From positions 173,537-237,536 of the forward strand of contig NZ_FNVB01000008.1 in NCBI RefSeq assembly GCF_900108315.1: a DNA stretch of 64,000 nucleotides, in the 5' to 3' direction. The notes below the pieces were generated by a model. The model was given only the letters and a program-made list of their open reading frames with translations, ran no database searches and had not been told where the DNA came from. Within the stretch, counting starts at the first letter, position 1. Every line of letters begins with the position of its first letter. Position numbers and translations under genes: made by a program. The stretch comes from Saccharopolyspora kobensis. GTDB taxonomy: Bacteria > Actinomycetota > Actinomycetes > Mycobacteriales > Pseudonocardiaceae. Below are positions 42,640 to 49,862 of this stretch, in pieces.

Positions 42640-42915
42640 TCTTCGGTCGGGACCACAAGCAGGCAACCCCGTTCAGCGGGCGGCGCCTCGGCATCCTGCT
42701 GGAGTGGCAAGGTGACCAGCTCGGCGACAAGCCCAGCGCCTTCCACACGCTGCGGAAGACGATCGCCACGCTGCTCGCCGATGCCGGACCGACCGCCCGG
42801 CAGGCAGCCGACCCGCTGGGGCTCTCGTTTGTCGATGACGCAGGACGTCCGCTTCGGTAGGGGCCAGCAGTCCCGCGCGAGCGCTGAGGGCTGGCGTTCG
42901 TGGACGTCGAGGGCT
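42640..42915 (+). pseudogene. Tyrosine integrase C-terminal fragment, frameshifted
   Basis: One frame reads FHTLRKTIATLLADAGPTAR, matching the HxxR region of the intact integrase (HVFRKTSATILDEAGLTAR). After about 25 codons the homology moves to another frame, where SMTQDVRFGR matches SMTQDVYMGR of the intact protein, but the catalytic Tyr is replaced and the tail is unrelated. The N-terminal half is absent. Confidence 0.8.
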
Positions 42916-42947
42916 GCTGAAGGAGGTGGGCAATTTTTGGCAACCGG

Positions 42948-43027
42948 CCCCACCAACGCGAAACCCCAGGTCTGTGACCTGGGGTTTTGGTGGGTCGCCA
43001 GGGGATCGAACCCTGAACCCGCGGATT
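42948..43027 (-). repeat. Middle attachment site (copy B)
   Basis: 80 bp identical to 55392-55471: CCCCACCAACGCG, the terminator hairpin and the tRNA-Lys 3' half to GCGGATT. It is the left end (attL) of the intact element and the right end of the relic. Confidence 0.95.
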
Positions 43028-43332
43028 CTGAGGCCACATCTGCGGTCGTTTGCGATCATAGCCCAGCACCTACCACCACCTGCACAAGTCCCGATTGCAA
43101 ACGTTCGATGAGCTGCGTCGTTTGCGGTCGTTCGACGTGGTTTTGTGGGGATAAGGTGGGGCATCGTAGGCAGGTACTCGACCGTCCGAACCCCAGGGAC
43201 GCTGGACCGTTCGAACCCTCAAACCTCCTGATCCCGCGACCACCATCGAGAGACGATTGCGCAGGTCAGGACACGGATAAAGAGCCAATCGCGCTCGCGC
43301 CCGGCCCACCGGCTGTGTATGGTGTGCGTGGT

Positions 43333-43532
43333 TGCTCTTTGACACCTAGGTGCTAAAGAGCAGGGTATGAAATCGGGCCGAGCCCTCGCGGACCCGGCCC
43401 GACCAGCTGTTAGGGCGCGATCACGGGGTTAGCCTGCCAGCAGTTTCGTGATCGCCGCCCCTAGTTGCAACAGCGACGAAAGCGCCCCGATCGCCGTCAG
43501 CCAGACTTCCGACGGATAGGGGCGTTTTCTCT
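43333..43532 (+). ncRNA. Candidate structured RNA or replication/transfer site (four hairpins)
   Basis: In order: a 30-bp near-palindrome (TGCTCTTT...AAAGAGCA around CACCTAGGTG, 43333-43362), overlapping a TTGACA; an 8-bp stem TCGGGCCG/CGGCCCGA (43373-43402); a 13-bp stem with one bulge (GGGCGCGATCACG, 43413-43460); and a terminator-like stem CGCCCC/GGGGCG followed by TTTTCTCTT (43483-43532) with an inner CCGTC/GACGG. No convincing reading frame crosses it. Confidence 0.5.
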
Positions 43533-44189
43533 TGTAGCGGCCTCGAAGCACCGCGTCCTCCAGGTGATGCCGACCTCTCGACCCGAGAGGCAGGGCACTA
43601 CCGCCGTATGCGGCAGCGATCAGGAGGAGGACGCCTCGCTTCGCAGCACGCCCGTGATCGTAGCCGGAACCACACGCCTACGTCGTCAATGCAGCCTCGC
43701 GCGCGCGTACGGGCGTGCGCGCGTGTGCACACGCGCACCCGTACGCGCGCACGCCCGCACGCGGAATAGTTCTGAAAGCGATTCGGACACCGCTTCGCGA
43801 TCATTCAACAACACTAAACATGAACGTGATCTCAGACACAATTCAGCACGGAACAACAGCCGGTGCCCCATTACGCTTCTGGAACCTCAATATGCCGTAG
43901 GAAGTGGCAAGCCGGGTACGGGCCTCAACGTGCCCAGCACCGCTTTCCACGGCTCGCCCAGGCGACCACGTACGACCGGGACGTCCAGGGCTCAAGGCTC
44001 CACCTCTGCGGCTCCTGCGGGGCCGCCTGCCTTCCGCTCGCGCCCAACCGCGGCCGCTGCCCACCGCTCGCGCCCGGCCCGCCGGTCCGGCCGTGGGTGG
44101 CCGCCAGGCCGGGCCCCGCGGTCCGGGCCGGCCGGGCCGGGCTCGCATACAGGGGGCGGCGGCCGTGGTTGGGCTCGCATACAGCAGGC
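43533..44189. other. Non-coding stretch inside the element
   Basis: About 650 bp with no supported gene; open frames here are Arg/Pro/Gly-rich and lack start signals. It contains the alternating palindrome at 43698-43750 and a repeated CTCGCATACAG (about 44142 and 44173). It is a plausible site for single-strand origin, transfer locus or regulatory RNA. Confidence 0.5.
43698..43750. repeat. Alternating purine-pyrimidine inverted repeat (Z-DNA-prone)
   Basis: The centre is GTGTGCACAC (43723-43732). The arms GCGCGCGTACGGG and CCCGTACGCGCGC are exact inverted copies, and GCGCGTGTG/CACACGCGC lie inside them, with a 4-nt bulge on the left. Almost every step alternates purine and pyrimidine. Confidence 0.75.
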
Positions 44190-44210
44190 AGGCGGCCCCG
44201 AAGGGGCCGC
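44190..44210 (-). terminator. Hairpin terminator of the HTH gene
   Basis: GGCGGCCCC (44190-44198) and GGGGCCGCC (44202-44210) with a 3-nt loop, about 70 nt past the stop of the minus-strand HTH gene. Confidence 0.7.
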
Positions 44211-44280
44211 CCTTGATGAAGTAGAGAAAGTTTAGACACGCACACCGCAGGCACGTCCGAGCTCGGATGCCCGCTGGTTG

Positions 44281-44487
44281 CTACTCCTGCTCCTGGCGGC
44301 GCTTCTCCGCGAGTGCGCGCATCTCAGCGACGACGTCTTCGTAGCGCCATCGGTACTGACCGCCGGGAGTAATCAGCGCGGGCGTGATCAGCCCCTGCTT
44401 CGCGTAGTGCGAGATGGTCCGCCGCGCCAAACCCAGCTTTGCAGCGAGCTCGGTGCTTGAGATCAGCGGCGACTCCCGGTCGGTCAT
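44281..44487 (-). CDS. Small helix-turn-helix protein (MerR/Xis-like)
   Basis: The protein has 68 residues: SSTELAAKLGLARRTISHYA then KQGLITPALITPGGQYRWRY, the winged helix-turn-helix of MerR-like and excisionase-like proteins. It ends with a charged helix ALAEKRRQEQE. ATG at 44487 is used (MTDRESPLIS); the frame upstream is not coding-like. It is divergent from the 83-aa gene at 44586. A regulator of element maintenance or transfer is plausible. The true Xis is more likely the gene fused by overlap to int. Confidence 0.8.
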   Translation of the reverse strand: MTDRESPLISSTELAAKLGLARRTISHYAKQGLITPALITPGGQYRWRYEDVVAEMRALAEKRRQEQE

Positions 44488-44585
44488 CCGCTCATCGTCA
44501 GTGCCCCGAACGGCTGGCGCTGCCTTGCTAGCCTCGATGGGCAGGGAATACCCTGATTGCCTCGATTGCCTTGTTGGAGGTGGAG

Positions 44586-44837
44586 ATGGCATCCGATGCA
44601 CGGCTTGCAGCCCAGGCGGTTGATGCCCTGCGCACACTCGGCGGGGTCGGCACGGCATCTGAGCTCGCCACACAGGCGCGCGCGGCTCAATGGGCACTCG
44701 ATGATGCTGCGTTCGAACTGGGCGGCGGGCGGTACTCCGTGGAGCAGCGAAACCAGCTGGCGGAGCAACTGGACAAACTAGCGTCCGCCCTTCGCGCTGA
44801 CTCCGGCGAACCGTTCATCGTCGACGCCGCAGACTGA
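44586..44837 (+). CDS. Hypothetical helical protein (83 aa)
   Basis: The protein has 83 residues, mostly helical: ASDARLAAQAVDALRTLGGV, GTASELATQARAAQWALDDA and GGGRYSVEQRNQLAEQLDKL. ATG at 44586 follows GGAGGTGGAG. It has no known family. It is divergent from the small HTH protein and ends at a strong bidirectional terminator shared with the glycosyltransferase gene. Confidence 0.7.
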   Translation: MASDARLAAQAVDALRTLGGVGTASELATQARAAQWALDDAAFELGGGRYSVEQRNQLAEQLDKLASALRADSGEPFIVDAAD

Positions 44838-44842
44838 GAGCA

Positions 44843-44896
44843 CCAACAAGAACCGGCGCTGTTCGGGTGACCCCAAACAGCGCCGGTTCTTGTTGG
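44843..44896. terminator. Perfect 21-bp bidirectional terminator
   Basis: The arms at 44843-44863 and 44876-44896 (CCAACAAGAACCGGCGCTGT and onward) are exact reverse complements with a 12-nt loop, between convergent genes. Confidence 0.92.
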
Positions 44897-44907
44897 CCGG
44901 ATAGCGG

Positions 44908-45804
44908 CTACGAAGCGGCCATACAGCGGCGAAGCTCATCGAGGGACCTCTTTAGCAACGTCCGTTCGAATTCCTGCGGGTCGTCGACGTCCGGGCGGTA
45001 CTCGGCCATCGCTCGGTGCGCGATCTCGTACCACTCGCGAACCGCGGGCACCTTCGACTCGGTCAGGCGACCATCAGCGACGGCATGCCGTAGGAGAACT
45101 TCGAGCTCCATCGCCATCAGCTCCGGCTTCGGTCGTTGCGGGTTGGTCCAGTCGTCGGCCAGGACCGGGCGGAGCCGCATCGCGTGGCGATTCCAGTGCA
45201 GGAGTAGCTGAAGGTCGACCATGAAGTCCGTGGGGAGTTCGGTCGGCCACAGGTGCCGGAGGGCGGCTCGCTGGCCAGACCAGGGCGTGGAACCGACTTT
45301 CGCGATCAGCTCGGGAAACAGAGCTCCGGCGACCGGCGCGAAGAATCCGTGAAGCCACAGCTGCGGGTACAGGGGACGCCAGTAGAGATCGGACACCACC
45401 GCGTCCGCGATGCCATCGAGGATCGGCCGGACGAGCAGTGCACTCAGCGGCGGCTGCCCGAAGTACTGGAGGTCGCCATCGATCAGGCAGACCACATCGC
45501 CCGATGTCGCGGCAAGGCCCGCGCTGATCGCCGCGCCCTTCCCGGCCGGCGCTTCCACGACCTTCGCGCCAGCTTCGGCCGCGAGTTCCGCGGTTCGATC
45601 GGTGCACCCGCTTGCGCTGACAGCGACGTCGCCGGACACCCCGAGCACGTCGAGTCCGACGTACGCGTCGGCGACAACCTGCGCGATGGTCGCCTCTTCG
45701 TTGTGGGCCGGGATCACCACGCTGACGCTCAGATCCTTCTTGCTCAGCGTGCGTTCTTCGACAAGGTCAAGCCCAAGGGCCGGGTCGATCTCAGGGCGGC
45801 TCAT
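44908..45804 (-). CDS. Glycosyltransferase family 2 (GpgS-like)
   Basis: The protein has 298 residues, soluble. The GT-A fold signs are SVSVVIPAHNEEATIAQVVA (nucleotide sugar binding), SGCTDRTAELAAEAGAKVV, GKGAAISAGLAATSGDVVCL and the metal-binding IDGD (D109, D111). It resembles glucosyl-3-phosphoglycerate synthase-type enzymes, although the acceptor is unknown. ATG at 45804 overlaps the GntR stop by 4 nt, so it is translated with the regulator. It is cargo rather than part of conserved transfer machinery. It could modify a surface glycan, a small compatible solute or a regulator-linked metabolite. Confidence 0.82.
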   Translation of the reverse strand: MSRPEIDPALGLDLVEERTLSKKDLSVSVVIPAHNEEATIAQVVADAYVGLDVLGVSGDVAVSASGCTDRTAELAAEAGAKVVEAPAGKGAAISAGLAATSGDVVCLIDGDLQYFGQPPLSALLVRPILDGIADAVVSDLYWRPLYPQLWLHGFFAPVAGALFPELIAKVGSTPWSGQRAALRHLWPTELPTDFMVDLQLLLHWNRHAMRLRPVLADDWTNPQRPKPELMAMELEVLLRHAVADGRLTESKVPAVREWYEIAHRAMAEYRPDVDDPQEFERTLLKRSLDELRRCMAAS

Positions 45805-46664
45805 GCGTCACCAGCCGCATCTGCCGCTTCCGCGAGCTGCTCCGGCGTCCACCGCTTCAGGTGCTCGGTCATCCTGATCTCCGTGCGGTCGGCGGGGTAC
45901 CGGGCTTCGGAGTACTCGACAACCCGGCCTTCGACGTCGATTGACTTGCTGAGGGTGTGGAGCATCGGCGTTCCGACTTCCATGGCCCACTTCTGACGCT
46001 CACCCGGGGTCGGCTGCACCGCGATCACCGAGCGGGAGAACTCGATGAGCTCGATGCCGACCGTGTAGAGCTGGTGCTGATGTCCACCCGGCCAGGGCTC
46101 GTTGCTGTCGTCGAGGAGCTCGGGGTTGGACTCGATGTACTGCAACGGGATGTAGGAGACGCTCCACGTCATCCGGACGCCGGTCGTCTTGTGGACCATC
46201 TCGTAGACGCGCTCGATGAGCTTCGTTCCCTCCGGAAGCCCGAAGATCTCGGCCTGCTCGGCGTTCGCTTCGGTCTCGCGATACTTCGCCGTCGATTCGC
46301 ACTCCGCGATCGGAACACCTGCCGTGAGCTCGATAGCCCCCATGACCTTGCGTTCCTCAGCGGGACGCAGCACCAGGTCCTTCTGTTTCTGCGTCCATCC
46401 GTCGGCAAGCCTGATCGGGGTACGAGCCGTCGCACCACGCACCGTAGGCGCCTTCCCGCGGCCGCCGGTGATTCGCCCCTCCTCGCGCAGGACCTCGATA
46501 GCCTTCCTCGCAGTGAGAGGCGCGCAGTCCCACGCCTTCGTCAGTTCGGCGATGGTCGGCAGCTTGTCCCCTGGTTGGAGCTGCCCGGAGGCGATCCGAC
46601 TGCGGAGCTCGTCCGCGATTTGGTGGTGAACCGGGACGGTCCCCACGGTGCGTTCTTCCTGCAT
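45801..46664 (-). CDS. GntR family regulator with UTRA domain (KorSA-like)
   Basis: The protein has 287 residues. The N-terminal winged helix is PVHHQIADELRSRIASGQLQ, then LTKAWDCAPLTARKAIEVLR and EEGRITGGRGKAPTVRG. The UTRA ligand-binding domain follows (about 100-240, IERVYEMVHKTTGVRMTWSV). GntR/UTRA proteins repress transfer genes in pSAM2-type elements (KorSA). ATG at 46664 lies near a CATACT box and may be leaderless. It is divergent from the Pra-like gene; a palindromic GTTCG-N4-CGAAC lies in that promoter. Confidence 0.87.
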   Translation of the reverse strand: MQEERTVGTVPVHHQIADELRSRIASGQLQPGDKLPTIAELTKAWDCAPLTARKAIEVLREEGRITGGRGKAPTVRGATARTPIRLADGWTQKQKDLVLRPAEERKVMGAIELTAGVPIAECESTAKYRETEANAEQAEIFGLPEGTKLIERVYEMVHKTTGVRMTWSVSYIPLQYIESNPELLDDSNEPWPGGHQHQLYTVGIELIEFSRSVIAVQPTPGERQKWAMEVGTPMLHTLSKSIDVEGRVVEYSEARYPADRTEIRMTEHLKRWTPEQLAEAADAAGDA

Positions 46665-46709
46665 ATGGCCAGTATGGCAGAAAGTTCGGCAGTTAGCTAG
46701 CAAACCCTC

Positions 46710-46766
46710 TTGCGCACCCCCTGGCGGTGTGTGTAATCTGACGTCATCGCAAGTTCGATAGCGAAC
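46710..46766 (+). promoter_or_regulatory. Promoter and operator of the transfer operon
   Basis: TTGCGC (46710-46715), 18 nt, TAATCT (46734-46739). GTTCGATAGCGAAC (46753-46766) follows, a symmetric site just downstream of the inferred start and likely bound by the GntR protein. A second AT-richer symmetric stretch TAGCTAGCAAA lies at about 46694. Confidence 0.65.
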
Positions 46767-46805
46767 TGACGAACTAGCCAAGTGAACCAACTTGTGGAGG
46801 CGAAG

Positions 46806-47165
46806 ATGCTGCGGAACATCCCGGTGCTGCTGGAGGGCTACCGACTGATGGTCCTGGAGGAGCCGGAGCTCAAGATGCGGAAGAACGAGAAGACCGGCGA
46901 GTTCGAGCCGGTGACCGACTTCGAGGGCGCGGAGCAGTACGTGGTGTCGGTGCACGCCAAGCCCCGCAAGAAGGCGGACGGCAGCCCGGCAGGCAAGGGT
47001 GCGGAGATCAAGGTGACGCTGGAGACCGTGCCGAACGAGGAGATCCTGGACGGCTCGATCGTGGAGCTGATCAACCCGCGTGTGTCGCACTGGGAGAACG
47101 AACTGAACGGCCGCGCGATGTCGGGTCTGGCCTGGAAGGCCACCGGCGTCAAGCTCGCGGGCTGA
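46806..47165 (+). CDS. Pra-like element protein (possible replication/excision activator)
   Basis: The protein has 119 residues and is beta-rich: MLRNIPVLLEGYRLMVLEEP, VTDFEGAEQYVVSVHAKPRK, EIKVTLETVPNEEILDGSIV and LNGRAMSGLAWKATGVKLAG. In general plan it resembles the small proteins annotated as plasmid replication/integration/excision activators (Pra of pSAM2) that lie upstream of tra in such elements, but the similarity is by plan only. ATG at 46806 follows GGAGG at 6 nt; GTG 46782 is an alternative. It is first of a plus-strand operon after the GntR-controlled promoter. Confidence 0.6.
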   Translation: MLRNIPVLLEGYRLMVLEEPELKMRKNEKTGEFEPVTDFEGAEQYVVSVHAKPRKKADGSPAGKGAEIKVTLETVPNEEILDGSIVELINPRVSHWENELNGRAMSGLAWKATGVKLAG

Positions 47166-47357
47166 CCCGATTCTTTCTCTGAATTCTCTTTTCTGACCAC
47201 TCTGGTCGTGTTGTTTGAGAATTACATAGTGGGCCGAGCTTTGCCTTTTTCGGCGCGAATTCGACGCGTCGGGGAGGCCTTGTTGACCCCCGGCCGCCTG
47301 GATTTTGCGGGTATTCCGGGGGTCTTGATGGACTCCAATGGGAAAGGACGGTTTCGG

Positions 47358-47465
47358 ATGTTGTCTGTGGGTTTGCAGTACTGCCCGGCGTGCCACATCA
47401 AGGGAATGCGGCAGTACCGGCACTCGCAGGACCAGTTCTGCGACGAGAGGAACGGTGATTGGTGA
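47358..47465 (+). CDS. Small Cys/His peptide (35 aa)
   Basis: From ATG 47358 the frame encodes 35 residues: MLSVGLQYCPACHIKGMRQY then RHSQDQFCDERNGDW. CPAC, His and Cys form a possible zinc site (Cys-x2-Cys...His...Cys). An in-frame ATG at 47328 would add ten residues. Such tiny zinc-ribbon-like proteins occur in this region of several actinomycete elements. The function is unknown. Confidence 0.5.
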   Translation: MLSVGLQYCPACHIKGMRQYRHSQDQFCDERNGDW

Positions 47466-47526
47466 TGGGCGGCCTCGGGTTCCACGGTTCGGGATGCATC
47501 GGAGATTCGGCGGAAGGGCTGAGCAA

Positions 47527-47694
47527 GTGAACAACGGCAACCAGGCGAACAAGCGGGCAAACAACAAGCCCCGGGGCAACGCCGCGACCACGGAGAACCG
47601 GCGGCGCGACTCGGGGACGGTCAACGTCAACCTTGGGCCGGTGGAGAACCGGATCGACGTGCACACCTTCATCGGCGACCTGACGTTCAACTGA
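47527..47694 (+). CDS. Small hypothetical protein (55 aa)
   Basis: A GTG-led frame of 55 codons with a basic, Asn-rich N-terminus (NNGNQANKRANNKPRGNAAT) and a more ordered end TVNVNLGPVENRIDVHTFIG. GAAGG precedes it. No family is known. It belongs to the run of small genes between the Pra-like gene and the transfer ATPase. Confidence 0.55.
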   Translation: MNNGNQANKRANNKPRGNAATTENRRRDSGTVNVNLGPVENRIDVHTFIGDLTFN

Positions 47695-47727
47695 TAACCG
47701 GAGAAACGCGATAAGGAAGGGGTTGGC

Positions 47728-47985
47728 ATGGCTGAGTTGAGTTTGCCGGTGGGGCGGAGGAACACGCCTGCTGTGAACCGGTTGAAGCGGATCGGGGATC
47801 ATCTCGACGCGCTGTCGTTGGAGTTGAACAAGGTCTACTTCTTGGAAGACAGCGTGGTGCAGCGGAAGGACTTCGAGGAGATCACGGAGCTGGCGGACGT
47901 GGCCTGCCAGTCGTTGTACGGGGTTCGGGACGGGATCGCCGCCAAGGGTGGCCCGAACGTGGCGAAGGGATACGTGAAGAAGTAA
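47728..47985 (+). CDS. Hypothetical protein (85 aa)
   Basis: The protein has 85 residues, helical and charged: PVGRRNTPAVNRLKRIGDHL, DALSLELNKVYFLEDSVVQR and EITELADVACQSLYGVRDGI. AAGGAAGGGG precedes ATG at 47728. Its stop overlaps the ATG of the next small gene by one base (TAATG), indicating coupled translation. No family is known. Confidence 0.7.
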   Translation: MAELSLPVGRRNTPAVNRLKRIGDHLDALSLELNKVYFLEDSVVQRKDFEEITELADVACQSLYGVRDGIAAKGGPNVAKGYVKK

Positions 47986-48164
47986 TGGCATTCGGTGACG
48001 ACGTCCACAACCAGGTCCGGCGTATTGACGCGAGAATGCTGGCGTTGGTGGATGACCTGCGGAAGTTCGGTGTTCCCAAGGGAATGGGGGCGCAGCTGAA
48101 CAAGACGCGCGACGCGGTCGGCAATCTGGTCGCGAAGATGACGATGACCCAGCGCCGGAACTGA
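47985..48164 (+). CDS. Small helical protein (59 aa)
   Basis: From ATG 47985: MAFGDDVHNQVRRIDARMLA, LVDDLRKFGVPKGMGAQLNK and TRDAVGNLVAKMTMTQRRN. It is an amphipathic helical protein coupled to the preceding gene by TAATG. A strong terminator follows, so the small-gene group ends here before tra. Confidence 0.65.
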   Translation: MAFGDDVHNQVRRIDARMLALVDDLRKFGVPKGMGAQLNKTRDAVGNLVAKMTMTQRRN

Positions 48165-48182
48165 TTTCCGGCGATGGCTCGG

Positions 48183-48229
48183 CCGGGGCACCGAACCTCA
48201 CCATCGGGGTTGGGTGCCCCGGTTTCTTT
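48183..48229 (+). terminator. Rho-independent terminator before the transfer gene
   Basis: CCGGGGCACC (48183-48192) pairs with GGTGCCCCGG (48213-48222), followed by TTTCTTTTTG. Confidence 0.85.
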
Positions 48230-48254
48230 TTGCTCGCATGAAAGGTGAACGGCA

Positions 48255-49775
48255 ATGGGGAACACGTTGGTGGGCGCGGAGAACACCTCGCCGATCCGGT
48301 GGGGCATCCGGCAGGTGGCTAGTCACCCCCGGTCGTCGGGGTCGGCGGCGGTGGGCTCGGCGGCGGTGTTCTGGTTCGGCCTGAACACGATGCTGTGGGC
48401 CGTGGGCATCGCGGTCCTGGCTGGGGTGTCGTGGCGGCTGCTGGACAGGCCGACCTTCGACCGTTTCGCCGGTCGCCTGCTGCGGGCGTGGTGGAGACGC
48501 TGGTGGACCTACCAGCGGCAATGGCTGCGGATCATGACCGCCTGCAACCTGACCACCACCGACCACAAGGGCAACACGCTCATGCCGCGCGTGACGCGGG
48601 TGAAAAGCACGTGGTCGTGGGACACGGTGACCGTTCGGATGGCCAAGGGCCAGGAACCGGAGGATTTCGAGAAAGTGATCAACAGGCTGGCGAACGCGTT
48701 CCGGGCGCGCTCGACCAACGTGCGGCTGGTCAAGCCGGGCAAGCTCGCGCTGGATTTCCAGCGGTGCGAACCGTTCGACGAGATGGTGATCCCGCTCCCG
48801 GCGCTGGCCGAGTCCACGAGCGCGGTTGATCTGCGGCGGCTGCCGGTGGGCTTCGATGAGTACGGCCGGGAGTTCTCCCTGAACCTGCTGGAGCGTGACC
48901 TGCATGTGCTGCTGGGTGGTGCGACCGGGGCGGGTAAGGGCTCGTGGCTGTGGTCGCTGCTGCGGTCGCTGGCTCCGCTGATCCGCGCCGGGCTGGTGCG
49001 GCTGTGGGTGATCGACCCCAAGGGCGGCCAGGAGTTCGGCATGGGCCGGGAGATGTTCCACGAGTTCGCCGACAACGACGTCGACGGCCTGAAGCTGATG
49101 CAGAAGTACGTCAAGACCCTCGACGAGCGGAAGCTGGAGCTGGGCCGGGCGGGGGTGCGGACGTTCACCCCGTCGCGGGAGACGCCGCTGGAGCTGCTGA
49201 TCTGCGATGAGCTGGCCGCGATGACCTCCTACGGGGGCAAGGCGGTCACGGTGCCGTTCGAGCCGCTGATCTCCAAGGGGCTGACGCAGTACCGCTCGGT
49301 CGGCGGGCGAATCGTCTGCGCAACGCAGGAGCCGACGAAGGAACACGTCCCGATGCGCGGGCTGTTCCCCACCAAGATCGCCCTGCGGCTGGACTCGGCG
49401 TCGTATGTGGACATGTGCCTGGGCGAGGGCATGCGGGACATGGGCGCCTTCGCCGACAAGATCCCCGAAATCCTCGCCGGTGTCGCCTACGCCAAGCGCG
49501 ACGGCAAGCGGGAACCCCTCCGAGTCCGCGCCCCCTACAGCAGCGACACCGACGTCGCCGAGCTCGTGGCGTTCTGCACCGCACTGGGCACCGTCACCGA
49601 GCTCCGCACCGAGACCGATCCGGCGGGGGAGCCGGAGCTGGACATGCCGGCCGACATCTACAGCTTCGACTTCGAGGCGCTGGAGGTCGACGACGAAGAC
49701 GACGAGAGCGACGAAGACGACGGGATCGAGTACATCGACGCCGACGAGATCGAGGACGAAGAAGACATCGCCTGA
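48255..49775 (+). CDS. FtsK/SpoIIIE-type DNA translocase (conjugal transfer protein, TraSA-like)
   Basis: The protein has 506 residues. Two close hydrophobic segments (about 30-60) anchor the N-terminus. The motor domain has Walker A LLGGATGAGKG at about 218-228 and Walker B LELLICDELAAM at about 312-322, then QYRSVGGRIVCATQEPT. FtsK-like proteins of actinomycete elements move double-stranded DNA between hyphae, without relaxase. The C-terminal 35 residues are strongly acidic (DEDDESDEDDGIEYIDADE). ATG at 48255 follows GAAAGGTGAACGGCA. It is the main transfer gene of the element. Confidence 0.9.
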   Translation: MGNTLVGAENTSPIRWGIRQVASHPRSSGSAAVGSAAVFWFGLNTMLWAVGIAVLAGVSWRLLDRPTFDRFAGRLLRAWWRRWWTYQRQWLRIMTACNLTTTDHKGNTLMPRVTRVKSTWSWDTVTVRMAKGQEPEDFEKVINRLANAFRARSTNVRLVKPGKLALDFQRCEPFDEMVIPLPALAESTSAVDLRRLPVGFDEYGREFSLNLLERDLHVLLGGATGAGKGSWLWSLLRSLAPLIRAGLVRLWVIDPKGGQEFGMGREMFHEFADNDVDGLKLMQKYVKTLDERKLELGRAGVRTFTPSRETPLELLICDELAAMTSYGGKAVTVPFEPLISKGLTQYRSVGGRIVCATQEPTKEHVPMRGLFPTKIALRLDSASYVDMCLGEGMRDMGAFADKIPEILAGVAYAKRDGKREPLRVRAPYSSDTDVAELVAFCTALGTVTELRTETDPAGEPELDMPADIYSFDFEALEVDDEDDESDEDDGIEYIDADEIEDEEDIA

Positions 49776-49796
49776 GCATCTCCCCTGATCTGTAGC

Positions 49797-49836
49797 GGCC
49801 CGCCCGGGCCTCGGGCAAGAGCATCCCGGGCGGGCC
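49797..49836 (+). terminator. 12-bp hairpin between tra and the GGDEF gene
   Basis: GGCCCGCCCGGG (49797-49808) pairs with CCCGGGCGGGCC (49825-49836), with a 16-nt loop; no T-run. It may reduce rather than stop read-through. Confidence 0.7.
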
Positions 49837-49862
49837 TTACCTCGCATAAGGAGGCAAGACCC

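Larger units (their letters stand above)
40809..43027 (+). mobile_element. Relic integrative element, left of the intact one
   Basis: This 2.1 kb segment is bounded by an att copy at 40809-40873 and the shared att at 42948-43027. It retains an integrase C-terminal pseudogene beside the right att, in the same position and orientation as the functional int of the neighbouring element, plus one intact cargo gene. Rep, Tra and Xis are missing. It is best read as an older element at the same tRNA-Lys site that decayed after tandem insertion. Confidence 0.75.

Noticed and set aside
40838..43027. Possible tRNA genes at att copies A and B
   Set aside because: Only the 3' half of tRNA-Lys is present; acceptor 5' strand, D arm and anticodon are missing.
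43465..44235. 256-codon plus-strand frame in the element
   Set aside because: It crosses the structured region and the alternating palindrome, is Arg/Ser/Pro-rich and has no ribosome binding site or family.
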